Source: a virus
Strand: one strand, 5' to 3'
IMG/VR virus record: IMGVR_UViG_3300020246_000069
Span: 1 to 25,530 of that record
DNA length: 25,530 bases
Every line of letters starts with the position of its first letter. Position 1 is the stretch's first letter. Below the pieces are notes generated by a model that had not been told where the DNA came from, did not search any database, and was given only the letters and a program-made list of their open reading frames with translations. This document shows, one piece after another, positions 13,587 to 22,302 of this stretch. The position numbers and the translations under genes are program-made.

Positions 13587-13907
13587 ATGGGTACAGTATT
13601 TCAACAATTTGATGACAACGATATATTGATACGTCTATCTCCCTTTCTTGATGATTCAGGTGGATGGACAGGCGAACTACTCGTAGGTATAGCAAGCTCA
13701 GAGGATAATGATCTAACAGATAATGATTATTTTCATATTATGCAACTGGGGTCTATGTTATGTGCAGCCGTTCCTCTAATGGAAGAGAGTGAAACATTTA
13801 GAAAAATGCTTTACGAGTATACACAAAAAGTGTTAGAAGAGGAGAAGAAACAAAAAAAGAAATCAGTAGTAGAGAAACACGACAACATAATCAAAGTAAA
13901 TTTTTGA
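13587..13907 (+). CDS. Hypothetical protein, 106 residues
   Basis: GAGAGG precedes the ATG, which follows the endonuclease stop by one base. The N-terminal part is acidic with beta character (ILIRLSPFLDDSGGW). Residues about 43-80 are helical and the C-terminus is a charged coil (EEEKKQKKKSVVEK). Family not recognised. Confidence 0.7.
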   Translation: MGTVFQQFDDNDILIRLSPFLDDSGGWTGELLVGIASSEDNDLTDNDYFHIMQLGSMLCAAVPLMEESETFRKMLYEYTQKVLEEEKKQKKKSVVEKHDNIIKVNF

Positions 13908-13918
13908 AAGGAGCACGA

Positions 13919-14161
13919 ATGTCTGACAATGTAAACAATCCAAAACACTACAACCAAGCAGGTATTGAATGCATTGACGCCATTCGTGCCGCCACTGGTG
14001 ACGGTTTTGAATACTATCTACAAGGTAATATACTAAAGTATTTGTGGAGATATCGGTACAAAAATGGGGTAGAAGATCTCAATAAAGCACAATGGTATCT
14101 CAAACTATTGATTGAGGAAAAAGATGCGAGTAAAAATATTTCTGACAATAGAACTGGATGA
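13919..14161 (+). CDS. DUF3310 protein (SaV-like)
   Basis: An 80-residue protein. The ATG at 13919 is supported by AAAGGAG ten bases upstream; an in-frame codon at 13904 overlaps the preceding gene but has no such site. The start MSDNVNNPKHYNQAGIECID and the later FEYYLQGNILKYLWRYRYKNG-EDLNKAQWYLKLL are classic for DUF3310, a small phage family sometimes called SaV-like nucleotide kinase-related. Its precise activity is unclear. It is next to ribonucleotide reductase, in keeping with nucleotide metabolism. Overlaps the next gene by 38 bases. Confidence 0.9.
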   Translation: MSDNVNNPKHYNQAGIECIDAIRAATGDGFEYYLQGNILKYLWRYRYKNGVEDLNKAQWYLKLLIEEKDASKNISDNRTG

Positions 14162-14282
14162 AGAAGATTATCCAATACCCGTAGATGGTATGGTAGAAGA
14201 AGATGTGGATGAGACTATACGCAATCTTATCCATGATGTAGACGGTATGTCTGTCAAGTCTGTAAAAATAATAGTGGAGTAA
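14124..14282 (+). CDS. Small acidic conserved phage protein, 52 residues
   Basis: ATG at 14124 is preceded by GAGGAAA. The frame ends with TAA at 14280-14282, three bases before ribonucleotide reductase. The sequence (MRVKIFLTIELDEEDYPIPVDG, then VDETIRNLIHDVDG and KSVKIIVE) is beta-alpha-beta like. It resembles a short protein often seen in tailed phages beginning with a beta strand then DEEDYPIP. Function unknown. Confidence 0.75.
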   Translation: MRVKIFLTIELDEEDYPIPVDGMVEEDVDETIRNLIHDVDGMSVKSVKIIVE

Positions 14283-14285
14283 ATT

Positions 14286-16043
14286 ATGATATTAGAAAAC
14301 CCAGATGAAACTTATGGCCCAACACTAAATATCTCTGAAGAGATACATTCCATGAAGTACCGTGGAAAGTACGAATCTTTTAAAGAAGCTATGGCACGTG
14401 TAGCTGAAGCATTAAAAGATGATGATGCACATTTCTTAAACTTTAAAACCATACTGTACAATCAGCGATTCTTACCTGCTGGACGTGTACAGTCAGCGAT
14501 GGGTGCGCCAAGACGTGTTACACCTTATAACTGCTTTGTATCTACTACTATACAGGACAGTATGCAAGGCATCATGGAAGCTGCTACAAGAGCAGCAGAG
14601 ACTATGAGACTTGGCGGTGGAATAGGATACGACTTTTCTACGTTACGTCCACGAGGGGCTATGATACGAAGCCTAGAGAGCAAATCCTCTGGCCCTATAT
14701 CTTTTATGAATGTGTTTGACGCAGTGTGTGGCACGATCTCTAGTGCAGGTCATAGGCGTGGAGCACAGATGGGTGTGTTACGTGTAGACCATCCTGATAT
14801 TGAAGAGTTTATACGTGCAAAGAACAACAGTACTGACCTAACTAACTTCAATGTATCGGTTGGTATCACAGATAAGTTTATGGAAGCCGTAAAAACAGAC
14901 AGTGACTTTGACCTAGTATTTGAAGGAACAATATACAATACCATCAGTGCTCGTGCATTGTGGGATGATATATTGCGCAGCACATGGGATTGGGCAGAAC
15001 CAGGAATATTATTTATTGATAGAATAAATAAAAAGAATAACTTGCGCTACTGCGAAACAATTGCAGCAACCAATCCGTGCGGTGAGCAACCGTTGCCGCC
15101 CAACGGTGCATGTTTACTTGGCTCTTTTAACTTGACTAAATACGTAGTTAAGATAAATGATAAATACGTGTTCAATATTAATCAGCTACGTAACGACATA
15201 CCCTATGTTGTACGTGCTATGGATAACGTAATAGATCGTGCAGTGTATCCTCTTACGCAACAAGAACAAGAGGCTAAATCAAAACGCCGCATGGGATTAG
15301 GTGTAACAGGTGTTGCTAATGCAATAGAAGCACTTGGTTTTGAGTACGGTTCATCCGCATTCATTACACAATTAGAAACTATAATGGAGGTAATACGTGA
15401 TACAGCATATAAAAGTTCTATTTCTTTGGCCTTGGAAAAAGGTCCGTTCCCTTTGTTCGATCAGAGGTACTTGGATTCCGATTTTGCGAAGACTTTACCA
15501 GACGACATTAGGCAGGATATTTCTAATTATGGCATTCGTAACAGCCATTTATTATCTGTGGCCCCCACAGGAACAATTAGTCTCTCCGCAGATAATGTCT
15601 CCAGTGGAATCGAACCCGTCTTCTCCTACTATTACGACAGAACCATTATCACCTTTGACGGACCCAAAACTGAGAGAGTAGAGGACTATGGTTACAGAGT
15701 GTTTGGCGTAAAGGGTAGGACTGCAGACGATCTGTCTGTGTTTGACCACGTAAAAGTGCTTAATGCCGCCAGCAAGTATGTTGACAGTGCATGTTCAAAG
15801 ACATGTAATGTTGGTGATGATGTATCGTGGGAAGACTTTAAGAACGTGTACATGCAAGCATATGAAGGTGGTGCTTCTGGTTGTACAACGTTTCGTGCAT
15901 CAGGAAAACGGTACGGTATTCTTAATGCATCCTCTGCTGAAGACATAGTAGAGGAAGAAATTATAGAAAATACAAAAGATTTTGTTGACGAAGGGACCGC
16001 TTGCTATTATGATATGGAAACTGGTCTTAGAAAATGTGAGTAA
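14286..16043 (+). CDS. nrdJ: Class II (cobalamin-dependent) ribonucleotide reductase
   Basis: A 585-residue enzyme that reduces ribonucleotides to deoxyribonucleotides for phage DNA synthesis. Visible residues: redox pair C83 (YNCFVST) and C276 (GACLLGSFNL), active-site N263-x-C265-x-E267 (NPCGEQPL), the phosphate-binding loop VAPTGTISL, and C-terminal thiols C573 and C584 (ACYYDMETGLRKCE). The overall pattern (LGGGIGYDFSTLRPRGA, CTTFRASGKR.G) is that of adenosylcobalamin-dependent NrdJ, and no small radical-generating subunit gene is nearby. The enzyme is shorter than many bacterial NrdJ proteins, as is usual for phages. A cobalamin supply from the host would be needed. TAAAT spacing to upstream gene, weak ribosome binding site (GTGGAG). 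Confidence 0.92.
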   Translation: MILENPDETYGPTLNISEEIHSMKYRGKYESFKEAMARVAEALKDDDAHFLNFKTILYNQRFLPAGRVQSAMGAPRRVTPYNCFVSTTIQDSMQGIMEAATRAAETMRLGGGIGYDFSTLRPRGAMIRSLESKSSGPISFMNVFDAVCGTISSAGHRRGAQMGVLRVDHPDIEEFIRAKNNSTDLTNFNVSVGITDKFMEAVKTDSDFDLVFEGTIYNTISARALWDDILRSTWDWAEPGILFIDRINKKNNLRYCETIAATNPCGEQPLPPNGACLLGSFNLTKYVVKINDKYVFNINQLRNDIPYVVRAMDNVIDRAVYPLTQQEQEAKSKRRMGLGVTGVANAIEALGFEYGSSAFITQLETIMEVIRDTAYKSSISLALEKGPFPLFDQRYLDSDFAKTLPDDIRQDISNYGIRNSHLLSVAPTGTISLSADNVSSGIEPVFSYYYDRTIITFDGPKTERVEDYGYRVFGVKGRTADDLSVFDHVKVLNAASKYVDSACSKTCNVGDDVSWEDFKNVYMQAYEGGASGCTTFRASGKRYGILNASSAEDIVEEEIIENTKDFVDEGTACYYDMETGLRKCE

Positions 16044-16057
16044 AAAGGAGAACTAAC

Positions 16058-16255
16058 ATGACTAAACTAACTATTGACGAAACCGAATATGACATTGATG
16101 ATTTTACAGATGAGCAAAAGGCTATCGTAAATCTAATACAGTACAACGACACTGTCGTGCGGCAACTAGAGCATGAGTTGCAGTGTGTATCTGCTGTTGG
16201 CAAAATGAAGGTAAACGAGTTGAAACAATCATTAGGCCATAAAGATGAGGAGTAA
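16058..16255 (+). CDS. Small DUF6447-like protein, 65 residues
   Basis: AAAAGGAGA lies 8 bases before the ATG. The protein starts with a short beta hairpin, TKLTIDETEYDIDDFTDEQ, followed by a long helix to the C-terminus. This pattern, a repeated I-D-x-x-EYDIDDxTDE start and then a QL-rich helix, matches small phage proteins grouped as DUF6447; the match is from memory and moderate. Function unknown. It overlaps the next gene by 11 bases. Confidence 0.65.
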   Translation: MTKLTIDETEYDIDDFTDEQKAIVNLIQYNDTVVRQLEHELQCVSAVGKMKVNELKQSLGHKDEE

Positions 16256-16730
16256 CTCTTTTAAAGAGGGTTCTGAAGCAGAGCAAGAGTTTATTGCTTT
16301 ACGTGGAGGTAATATCATTCGTAGGTCAACTAAAAAGGAGGATATACAAGAACATTGGGATGTGTTAGATAAAGAGTTTGGTAAGATAGATGTTAAGGCA
16401 GCTAAACGCAAGTATAGAAATGGTCAAGTGGATGGCACTATATGGTGGGAACTAACCACTGTAAAAAGACCTCCTCACTGGACGTCTTCAGATGGTTGGG
16501 GCGTACCTAATGGCATAGATAGGTATGTTGCAATAAAGACACATGACTATTTTTATCTTGTAAAGCCCGAAAAAGTTATCGACAAGATAAGAGAAAAATG
16601 TAAGAACTATTATCGTGGTGAATGGGGATTACACTCACGTCCAACACGTGGTGATCTAATTACTATTTTACCTTTGTCTTTTTTACAAGAACACTCAGAT
16701 CATAAACTTAAAATAGGAGAAGCAGCATGA
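16245..16730 (+). CDS. Possible PD-(D/E)XK nuclease-fold protein
   Basis: A 161-residue protein. Residues about 8-54 resemble the core of a PD-(D/E)XK site: a helix with E11/E13/E15, D39 in EHWDV, then D49-V-K51 in GKIDVKAAK. Next come a strand-turn region with many Trp residues (TIWWELTTVKRPPHW, WTSSDGWG) and an alpha/beta C-terminus. It could be a small nuclease acting on DNA, but substrate and activity are unknown and the fold is inferred from a motif only. No strong ribosome binding site; translation probably coupled to the gene before. Overlaps the next gene as ATGA. Confidence 0.6.
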   Translation: MRSNSFKEGSEAEQEFIALRGGNIIRRSTKKEDIQEHWDVLDKEFGKIDVKAAKRKYRNGQVDGTIWWELTTVKRPPHWTSSDGWGVPNGIDRYVAIKTHDYFYLVKPEKVIDKIREKCKNYYRGEWGLHSRPTRGDLITILPLSFLQEHSDHKLKIGEAA

Positions 16731-16984
16731 GCCTTAAAAAATTATCTCGCAAACAACGTAACCTTGGCAAGCACGATGCCCCATTAAAATGGCAGTTTGA
16801 GCAAGGCCACAGTGCTTTTAAACGTGGGCAAATAGTAAACCCATTCTCTAGTGACACAATGCAGTGGAGAGAATGGGAGCGAGGCTTCAATAAAGCCTAC
16901 TATGAGCAGCTAAAACGGATAAAAAAATATGAGCTTGGAAGAAGAGGCAAAGAGATTTCTGGAGAAACGGAATGCAGAGTCTGA
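16727..16984 (+). CDS. Ribosome modulation factor-like protein
   Basis: An 85-residue basic protein with AGGAGA before the ATG, overlapping the previous stop. Residues about 22-62 follow the RMF/CrpP-type pattern: a helix with EQGHSAFKRGQ, the NPF turn (38-40), then WREWERGFNKAYYEQL. Bacterial RMF binds 70S ribosomes and makes inactive 100S dimers in stationary phase. If the resemblance is real, a phage copy could act on host ribosomes or translation. It is longer than E. coli RMF (55 residues), with extra basic ends. Other short basic DNA-binding proteins are possible. Confidence 0.6.
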   Translation: MSLKKLSRKQRNLGKHDAPLKWQFEQGHSAFKRGQIVNPFSSDTMQWREWERGFNKAYYEQLKRIKKYELGRRGKEISGETECRV

Positions 16985-17060
16985 TCCAGATAAATTACGT
17001 AATGATTTAATAAAAATGTTAGAGTGGTTCATAGAACAGTTGAAAAAAAAGGGAGCTTAG
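16929..17060 (+). CDS. Small charged helical protein, 43 residues
   Basis: An ATG at 16929 opens a frame that overlaps the RMF-like gene by 56 bases and ends with TAG at 17058-17060. The sequence (MSLEEEAKRFLEKRNAESD, then DLIKMLEWFIEQLKKKGA) is one or two amphipathic helices. Its last codons (KKKGA) carry the A8 tract and the left arm of the terminator of the opposite operon, and it overlaps the end of the leftward gene by 4 bases. The ribosome binding site is weak, so this is a moderate call. Confidence 0.5.
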   Translation: MSLEEEAKRFLEKRNAESDPDKLRNDLIKMLEWFIEQLKKKGA

Positions 17061-17069
17061 TTGCTCCCT
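17043..17069 (-). terminator. Rho-independent terminator of the leftward virion operon
   Basis: On the minus strand a 7-base-pair stem (AGGGAGC / GCTCCCT, hexaloop AACTAA) at 17050-17069 is followed by T8, read from the A8 at 17043-17050. The stop codon of the 1,175-residue gene lies in the loop. On the plus strand no T-run follows, so it should act mainly on leftward transcripts. Confidence 0.88.
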
Positions 17070-20000
17070 AAAATACGTAATACACGTAGATGCTCTATGT
17101 TACTGTAATCGGGGTTGCCAAACTGTTTTATAAAGGCACGTTCTGCTTTCTTTCTTTGCATCTTACCCATACGTCTGTAAGATAATAATTCCTGCACATA
17201 TGGAGATGCTTGTCCTGCACTACCATCTTGTAGCTTTTCTTTTATTATTTTAATAGAGCTTTTAAACTTCTCTTTTGCAGCAGCCACACCAGCTTTACGT
17301 TTACTATATTTCTTTTTATACTCTGCGCTCTGTTCGTCATACGCTGCAAGCTCATCTTTTTCTGCCAACCTAGCCATCTCAGCAGCCAATGGCAAATACT
17401 CACGTATCAAACTATTCTCAAAGTTTCTAATCGTAGGAGACTGTGATCTACTTGATATATCAAACTCTTCTAATCCAAGTGTTTTAAGATACTCTCCTGC
17501 TTTTGTTTCTCCCTTTTTCATGTTTATACCAAATAACATTCTTGTGCCTAAGCCTATTCTTTCGGCATCCTCTGTCATTATAAATTCTCTTTGAGGTAAA
17601 TCTCTTTCTGTCGATGGGGCAGATAGTCCTCTTTGTTTTAAGGATCGTATAAACTCGCTTGTAAATCCAGACTCCATTGATGGCTCTGGCTTAAAGTCTG
17701 CGTATTCTGTGGGGCGCTCCCCTTGTAGACGCTGCGCATCCGACAGTTGGTATAATGGTGTAAACACACTAGCAGCTAACTGACCAAAGAATCTACCAAG
17801 AAACTCATTTCTACGACTAGTATCTACAATGTCTTCGCTCTGCACTACAGCTTCACGCACAGTGTCAAGCATGACATTGCCTGTACCTGTACGAAATGTA
17901 CTACCTAAAAATGTTTCCGCTAACTCTGTCAAATCAGGATCAAAGTTTGACCAATTTCTGTCTCCAATCATACCCTGTTTTACTGCCTCTGCTATATATG
18001 CAAATTGTCTTAGGGGAAATTGTGGAGTTATATCTATAAGATTACCATCCTCTGTACGTAATTCATTATATTTTGTTCCCTTTGCATCATCAGACATGCG
18101 ATATTGATAAAAAGCATTTGCCGCACCAAGACCTATTATATTTTGTCCAAGTAGTCTAGCATCACCACGAGTTACCTCTTTACCAGTTAGCATTTTAAAC
18201 AATGGCTTTGTGCCACCTGCCATGTACTTTGTCATTAACTCTATTGAGTTAAACATAAATCTTGGAAATGGGACTACAGTTGTTAAACCTGTGCGAGTAA
18301 TAAAGTTTGATATATCTTTAAACAACCAAAAGTCTGGTTGCTTTGCGTAGGTAACATCAAGAGCCTTACGTGCAGCGTCATCCATTATTGCATGTATTGA
18401 CCTTGCATCTGATGGTCTGACAGTTGTAGCATCGTTTAGTATATCACGTATCTTGCCTTCATCAAGAGACTTCAATAGATCCATGTCCCATTCTTTTCGG
18501 ACAAGTCTCTCTAGCTCCCCTAAAAACGTACCTCTGCGTATCATAAATTCTTGCATACGGTTTGGTATATTTACAACGCTAACCCCATCCTCAAGGACTC
18601 CATACGCCTTGTCAAATGCCTTTCCGACAACAGTTTCTGCCTGTCCTCTACCAGTTAGTTTTTGTAGCTCATTTATGCCGCCAAATAAACTGTCATTTAT
18701 ATCACGTAATTCAGGTCTTTCTAATAAATACTCTGTATAATCTTTTGCTCTGAGAGGTTTTGCAAATATGTACTTCATGCCTCGCATAGCATCTGTGTAA
18801 GAACCTGTCTTGGCAAAGGGATTTATCTCTTGAAATGCTTTACCTGCTCCTACTAATTTATTTTGTTCTCTAGCAAATGCGAAGGTTGCATCTTCAAATA
18901 TATCTGCCAATGCTTCTGCAGGTGCACGTATACCAAATGATGTTACGTTACGAGCAGCAGTTGCCAACGCAGATACCATTGATCCACGTCTTATATTCTC
19001 AAATCTTAAAAAATAATTCTTCCAAAACTTACCAAGCTCAGACTTCATGTCTAACCCTGCAGCAAGTTCCGCTTGTCCTTTAGCAACAGCAGATTTTTTT
19101 CTTTTTATTTGACTTAGTTGATTAAGTATTTTACCAGCTTTTGATCCGCTACTCACCACAGATAGGATATAATCTTCAAATGATAGGCCATAATAAGATA
19201 GCAAGTCCATTAATTCTTCTGTCTGCTTCAAGTCTCCTGTAACTGTGTAGTCAAACAAGTCATCAATTACTGTGTTCTTTGTTTTCTTTCCAAAAGCATC
19301 TGGCTTACTCTCTTTAAGTTTAGATACAACAGCAGTAAGACCATCCATTTTATCAGGGTCTAGTAAAGGATTAATTAATTGATCTGTAGATTTTGCAAGA
19401 TCAGAGTACCCCAGTGTGCCACCATCACCAGTTTTAAATGTTTCCTCTGTCTCTCTTATTATACCCAAAAAGTTTGTATCATATATCTCTTTTGTCTTAC
19501 CTGCCCCTACCTCACGAACTAAGTCAGGATCAATAACTAAATTACCATCCTTATCAGTCTTTGATATTCGCTGACCTGCATCAAGATTATTTTCTTCAAA
19601 TGCACGTATTAAATCATTACGTGTTTTTACATTTTTTTCTGCTACATTTATTGCACGTTCACGCATTTTAACTGCCTCTGCAGCCTCTGCATCTATTGCC
19701 TTTTGAGCACGTGTATAATTTTCTATAGCTGCACTCTTAACGCCTAGTCTTTTACCTACCTCTTTAGCGCCTTTTTTAGTTACCCCTACAGCACCTACGA
19801 GAGGCAAGGCACTTAGCCCTGCCAAAGCTAAATTACCGCCAGCAGCACCAATCCTACCCTCTTTAAATGCCTCTTGCGCATCTCCATACAAAATAGGAAC
19901 GTCAACGATAGAAGTAACAGGGTTAAACACAGAGTCAGCTTGTATAATTGCATTTATCTCTGATATATTTGTCATGCCACTATCTACAAGTTTGTTTGCA

Positions 20001-20584
20001 AGTTTTCTTGTAACGGCATTTGGACTAGTTAAATAACTAATTAGTCTTTCCTTTTTATCACTTGCCTTACCCACCATGACACCTGCACGTTCATATGCCT
20101 CTGTTTCTGTGTCTTTAAATAAAATACTATCAGGATTTTTTTCTTTTAACTTTTCTAAGGCTTGTTCTCTAGTTAAATTTCCATATAATTTATCTAGTGT
20201 AGCAAAGTTTTCTTTCTTTTCATTTTCTATTTGTGTTATATAATTCTGTATCTGCTCATCACTAGCGGCTAAATCAAGTCTACGATTTTCCTCTATTTTA
20301 AATAACTCTTCTACACGTGCTCTTGCATCTTGCATTACCTCTTCATTTTTGTTCTCTATGTCTATCTGTGTGGCTATAGAGTTATCTTCAGGCACAGATG
20401 TATTGTTCTCTAAACCAGAGGGCAATGTAAATTTATTATTTTGTTTGGGGGATTCTTGAGAATCTTTAGGTAAAGCAAACTGATTGTTTGTAAATACCTC
20501 TTCTTTCTCATCAGGTATTCGCATACCTTGTGGGGGCATTGTGCCAGCCTCAAAACCTTCAGGCAATACAAAATTATTAGCCAT
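17057..20584 (-). CDS. Large internal virion-type protein, 1,175 residues
   Basis: This is the last gene of the leftward operon. The N-terminus has three short repeats of the form NNxFxLPxG at about residues 3-10, 33-41 and 49-57, in a disordered acidic stretch. Residues about 78-180 are charged helices, and a glycine/alanine-rich hydrophobic segment lies at 244-268. The rest is mostly long helices, with two possible amphipathic membrane-like parts. Size, helical content and place beside other low-complexity proteins fit a podoviral internal/ejection protein that enters the host with the DNA. No transglycosylase motif was recognised. It begins directly after the stop of the 390-residue gene, with AGGTTCT as ribosome binding site. 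Confidence 0.75.
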   Translation of the reverse strand: MANNFVLPEGFEAGTMPPQGMRIPDEKEEVFTNNQFALPKDSQESPKQNNKFTLPSGLENNTSVPEDNSIATQIDIENKNEEVMQDARARVEELFKIEENRRLDLAASDEQIQNYITQIENEKKENFATLDKLYGNLTREQALEKLKEKNPDSILFKDTETEAYERAGVMVGKASDKKERLISYLTSPNAVTRKLANKLVDSGMTNISEINAIIQADSVFNPVTSIVDVPILYGDAQEAFKEGRIGAAGGNLALAGLSALPLVGAVGVTKKGAKEVGKRLGVKSAAIENYTRAQKAIDAEAAEAVKMRERAINVAEKNVKTRNDLIRAFEENNLDAGQRISKTDKDGNLVIDPDLVREVGAGKTKEIYDTNFLGIIRETEETFKTGDGGTLGYSDLAKSTDQLINPLLDPDKMDGLTAVVSKLKESKPDAFGKKTKNTVIDDLFDYTVTGDLKQTEELMDLLSYYGLSFEDYILSVVSSGSKAGKILNQLSQIKRKKSAVAKGQAELAAGLDMKSELGKFWKNYFLRFENIRRGSMVSALATAARNVTSFGIRAPAEALADIFEDATFAFAREQNKLVGAGKAFQEINPFAKTGSYTDAMRGMKYIFAKPLRAKDYTEYLLERPELRDINDSLFGGINELQKLTGRGQAETVVGKAFDKAYGVLEDGVSVVNIPNRMQEFMIRRGTFLGELERLVRKEWDMDLLKSLDEGKIRDILNDATTVRPSDARSIHAIMDDAARKALDVTYAKQPDFWLFKDISNFITRTGLTTVVPFPRFMFNSIELMTKYMAGGTKPLFKMLTGKEVTRGDARLLGQNIIGLGAANAFYQYRMSDDAKGTKYNELRTEDGNLIDITPQFPLRQFAYIAEAVKQGMIGDRNWSNFDPDLTELAETFLGSTFRTGTGNVMLDTVREAVVQSEDIVDTSRRNEFLGRFFGQLAASVFTPLYQLSDAQRLQGERPTEYADFKPEPSMESGFTSEFIRSLKQRGLSAPSTERDLPQREFIMTEDAERIGLGTRMLFGINMKKGETKAGEYLKTLGLEEFDISSRSQSPTIRNFENSLIREYLPLAAEMARLAEKDELAAYDEQSAEYKKKYSKRKAGVAAAKEKFKSSIKIIKEKLQDGSAGQASPYVQELLSYRRMGKMQRKKAERAFIKQFGNPDYSNIEHLRVLRILGSN

Positions 20585-21757
20585 TTAAGAACCTACTTGA
20601 TAAAATGGAAAACTAGCACTAACACCATCAAGTGGTGCATTAGCACCTACATAAACTAATAACTTACCGTTAAAATTTACAACATCACTAAGTCTATATT
20701 GAATATCTTCAAGAGCAGCTAAGTTAGATACATTCCCTCTAAACCTATTATAATCAAATTTTGTTCCACCAGTTAAACTCTCTGGATCAGTTGCTCTACC
20801 TGCAGCAGCTACCCTTTTTGCATATGTAGTTAAATCTGATTTAGCAGTGTTTATTTCACTAGATATATGTGCAGTAAGTTTAGTATCTGAGGTAGGCACT
20901 GCGTTGTTTAAAGTCATAAGAGAGTTAGCACCACGTAGTCGTGCTATACTAACTAAACCCCCTTTACCCTGTAAATTACCAGCTATTGTCTCTGATATGT
21001 CATCATATTTAAGACCAAACTGTATAAGATTGTCCTTAAAAGCCCTGCTTGAATTTAGCAAAACATTTTCTGCAGTCATCCAGTTGTCAGGCTCTTTGCC
21101 CTTCTTTTCATCATCTTTTTGTTTGAGTGCAATTTTACCTAATATAAATTCTTCTTGTGTTTTTAGTTGAGATAATTCATTTTCGTCAGTAGTTCGCATC
21201 ATCTTTTGTACAATAGAAGCATGAGCAGCATCTAAACTAGCGTATTCTTTTGGCGGTTTACCAAACGCAGCTTTTAAATATGCAGCCTTTTGATTATTTG
21301 TAGCGGTAGGCGCAGTAGGTTGTGTTAATGTTGTTTGAGATAATGCTGGAACCTCTGCAGTTTTAACTGCGGCGTCACCTGCAGCATTCATATCATTTAC
21401 AACATCCTCTGGTGTTGCATTAGGACCAGCCATTTCAAACATAACATTAGGATCAAAAAAGTCTGTCTTACCAAAATTATTTTTTGCGGCATCAATATAT
21501 AACTTTGAAGCTCCTATCCCTTGACCAAGAGCTAGTTCAATATTTTTATCATTAATACCTAGTGCTTCCATTGTACCAGCGAGTTCCTCCATGATAGCAT
21601 TCTTTTTATCACGTTCAGCTTTCTTTGCTGCACGTGCTCTCATAGATTCTGTCTCAGCTAAATACTGAAATCTACGCTGTTGTTCCTCTTCTGCCTCTAT
21701 TTTATCTACAATAGACTCAGACATCCCAGCTAAAAAACCACCAAAGTTAAACGACAT
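20585..21757 (-). CDS. Putative virion protein, 390 residues
   Basis: AGGAGA precedes the ATG at 21757, which overlaps the upstream stop as TAATG. The first 70 residues, after a glycine-rich start (FGGFLAGM), are a charged helix (VDKIEAEEEQQRRFQYLAETE). The centre has an alanine/threonine/proline linker (about residues 135-160), and the C-terminal third has beta character and ends in KLLVYVGANAPLDG. It lies directly before the 1,175-residue gene, so both are probably internal virion or tail-associated proteins made together. The role is inferred from context. Confidence 0.65.
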   Translation of the reverse strand: MSFNFGGFLAGMSESIVDKIEAEEEQQRRFQYLAETESMRARAAKKAERDKKNAIMEELAGTMEALGINDKNIELALGQGIGASKLYIDAAKNNFGKTDFFDPNVMFEMAGPNATPEDVVNDMNAAGDAAVKTAEVPALSQTTLTQPTAPTATNNQKAAYLKAAFGKPPKEYASLDAAHASIVQKMMRTTDENELSQLKTQEEFILGKIALKQKDDEKKGKEPDNWMTAENVLLNSSRAFKDNLIQFGLKYDDISETIAGNLQGKGGLVSIARLRGANSLMTLNNAVPTSDTKLTAHISSEINTAKSDLTTYAKRVAAAGRATDPESLTGGTKFDYNRFRGNVSNLAALEDIQYRLSDVVNFNGKLLVYVGANAPLDGVSASFPFYQVGS

Positions 21758-22302
21758 TACATTCTCCTAGCCATCAATCCTGTTTGTGGAGGTGCTTCCT
21801 CTTCCATAGGCTCATCTTGTTGCATTGCTGCATCCAATGAAACTCTTTCTACTGGAGTTTCTTCTTCTTCCAGACCACGCATAGCCTTCTTTCTTTTACG
21901 TATCTTACTCATGGCTACAGCAATTGAAGACTCAGATGGTGTGTCTTCTGTTTTTAACTCTGTACCCATATTATATTCTACATCTAACTCTTCTGCGAGA
22001 TATGCTAATGTTTCCATAAGCACAGGTATAATTAATATACCTACATCAACACTATGCTTGCCTTGCATAACAGCACCACTCTGTAATGACTCAGCAATAA
22101 TAGTAAGAGGCACACCCGTTTCTATTACATTCATCAAATCTTCTTGCAAATCAGGATGCGTTATACGAGGAATATGATACTGTAATGCTTGCTCTACAGT
22201 TGTATACTGTGGGGGTTGCTGCCATGGTCTATTACCCAACTCATGTGTTAATCCCTGACCTGGTAATGCCCTTTCAAATGATACTTGTGGTACTTCAGCC
22301 AT
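21757..22302 (-). CDS. Putative virion-associated protein, 181 residues
   Basis: CAGGAATT precedes the ATG, overlapping the end of the 66-residue gene. The protein begins with a proline-rich stretch; residues about 30-110 look helical and folded (EQALQYHIPRITHPDLQEDLMNVIE). The C-terminal 60 residues are disordered, with KIRKRKKAMRG and then acidic, proline-rich EEEETPVERV, ending in ARRM. Family not recognised. Placement inside the virion-type operon suggests a structural or assembly role. Confidence 0.65.
   Translation of the reverse strand: MAEVPQVSFERALPGQGLTHELGNRPWQQPPQYTTVEQALQYHIPRITHPDLQEDLMNVIETGVPLTIIAESLQSGAVMQGKHSVDVGILIIPVLMETLAYLAEELDVEYNMGTELKTEDTPSESSIAVAMSKIRKRKKAMRGLEEEETPVERVSLDAAMQQDEPMEEEAPPQTGLMARRM

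Noticed and set aside
15397-15681. Plus-strand frame of 94 residues inside ribonucleotide reductase
   Set aside because: It lies in another frame over a well-conserved enzyme and has no ribosome binding site or recognisable domain; a shadow of the real gene.
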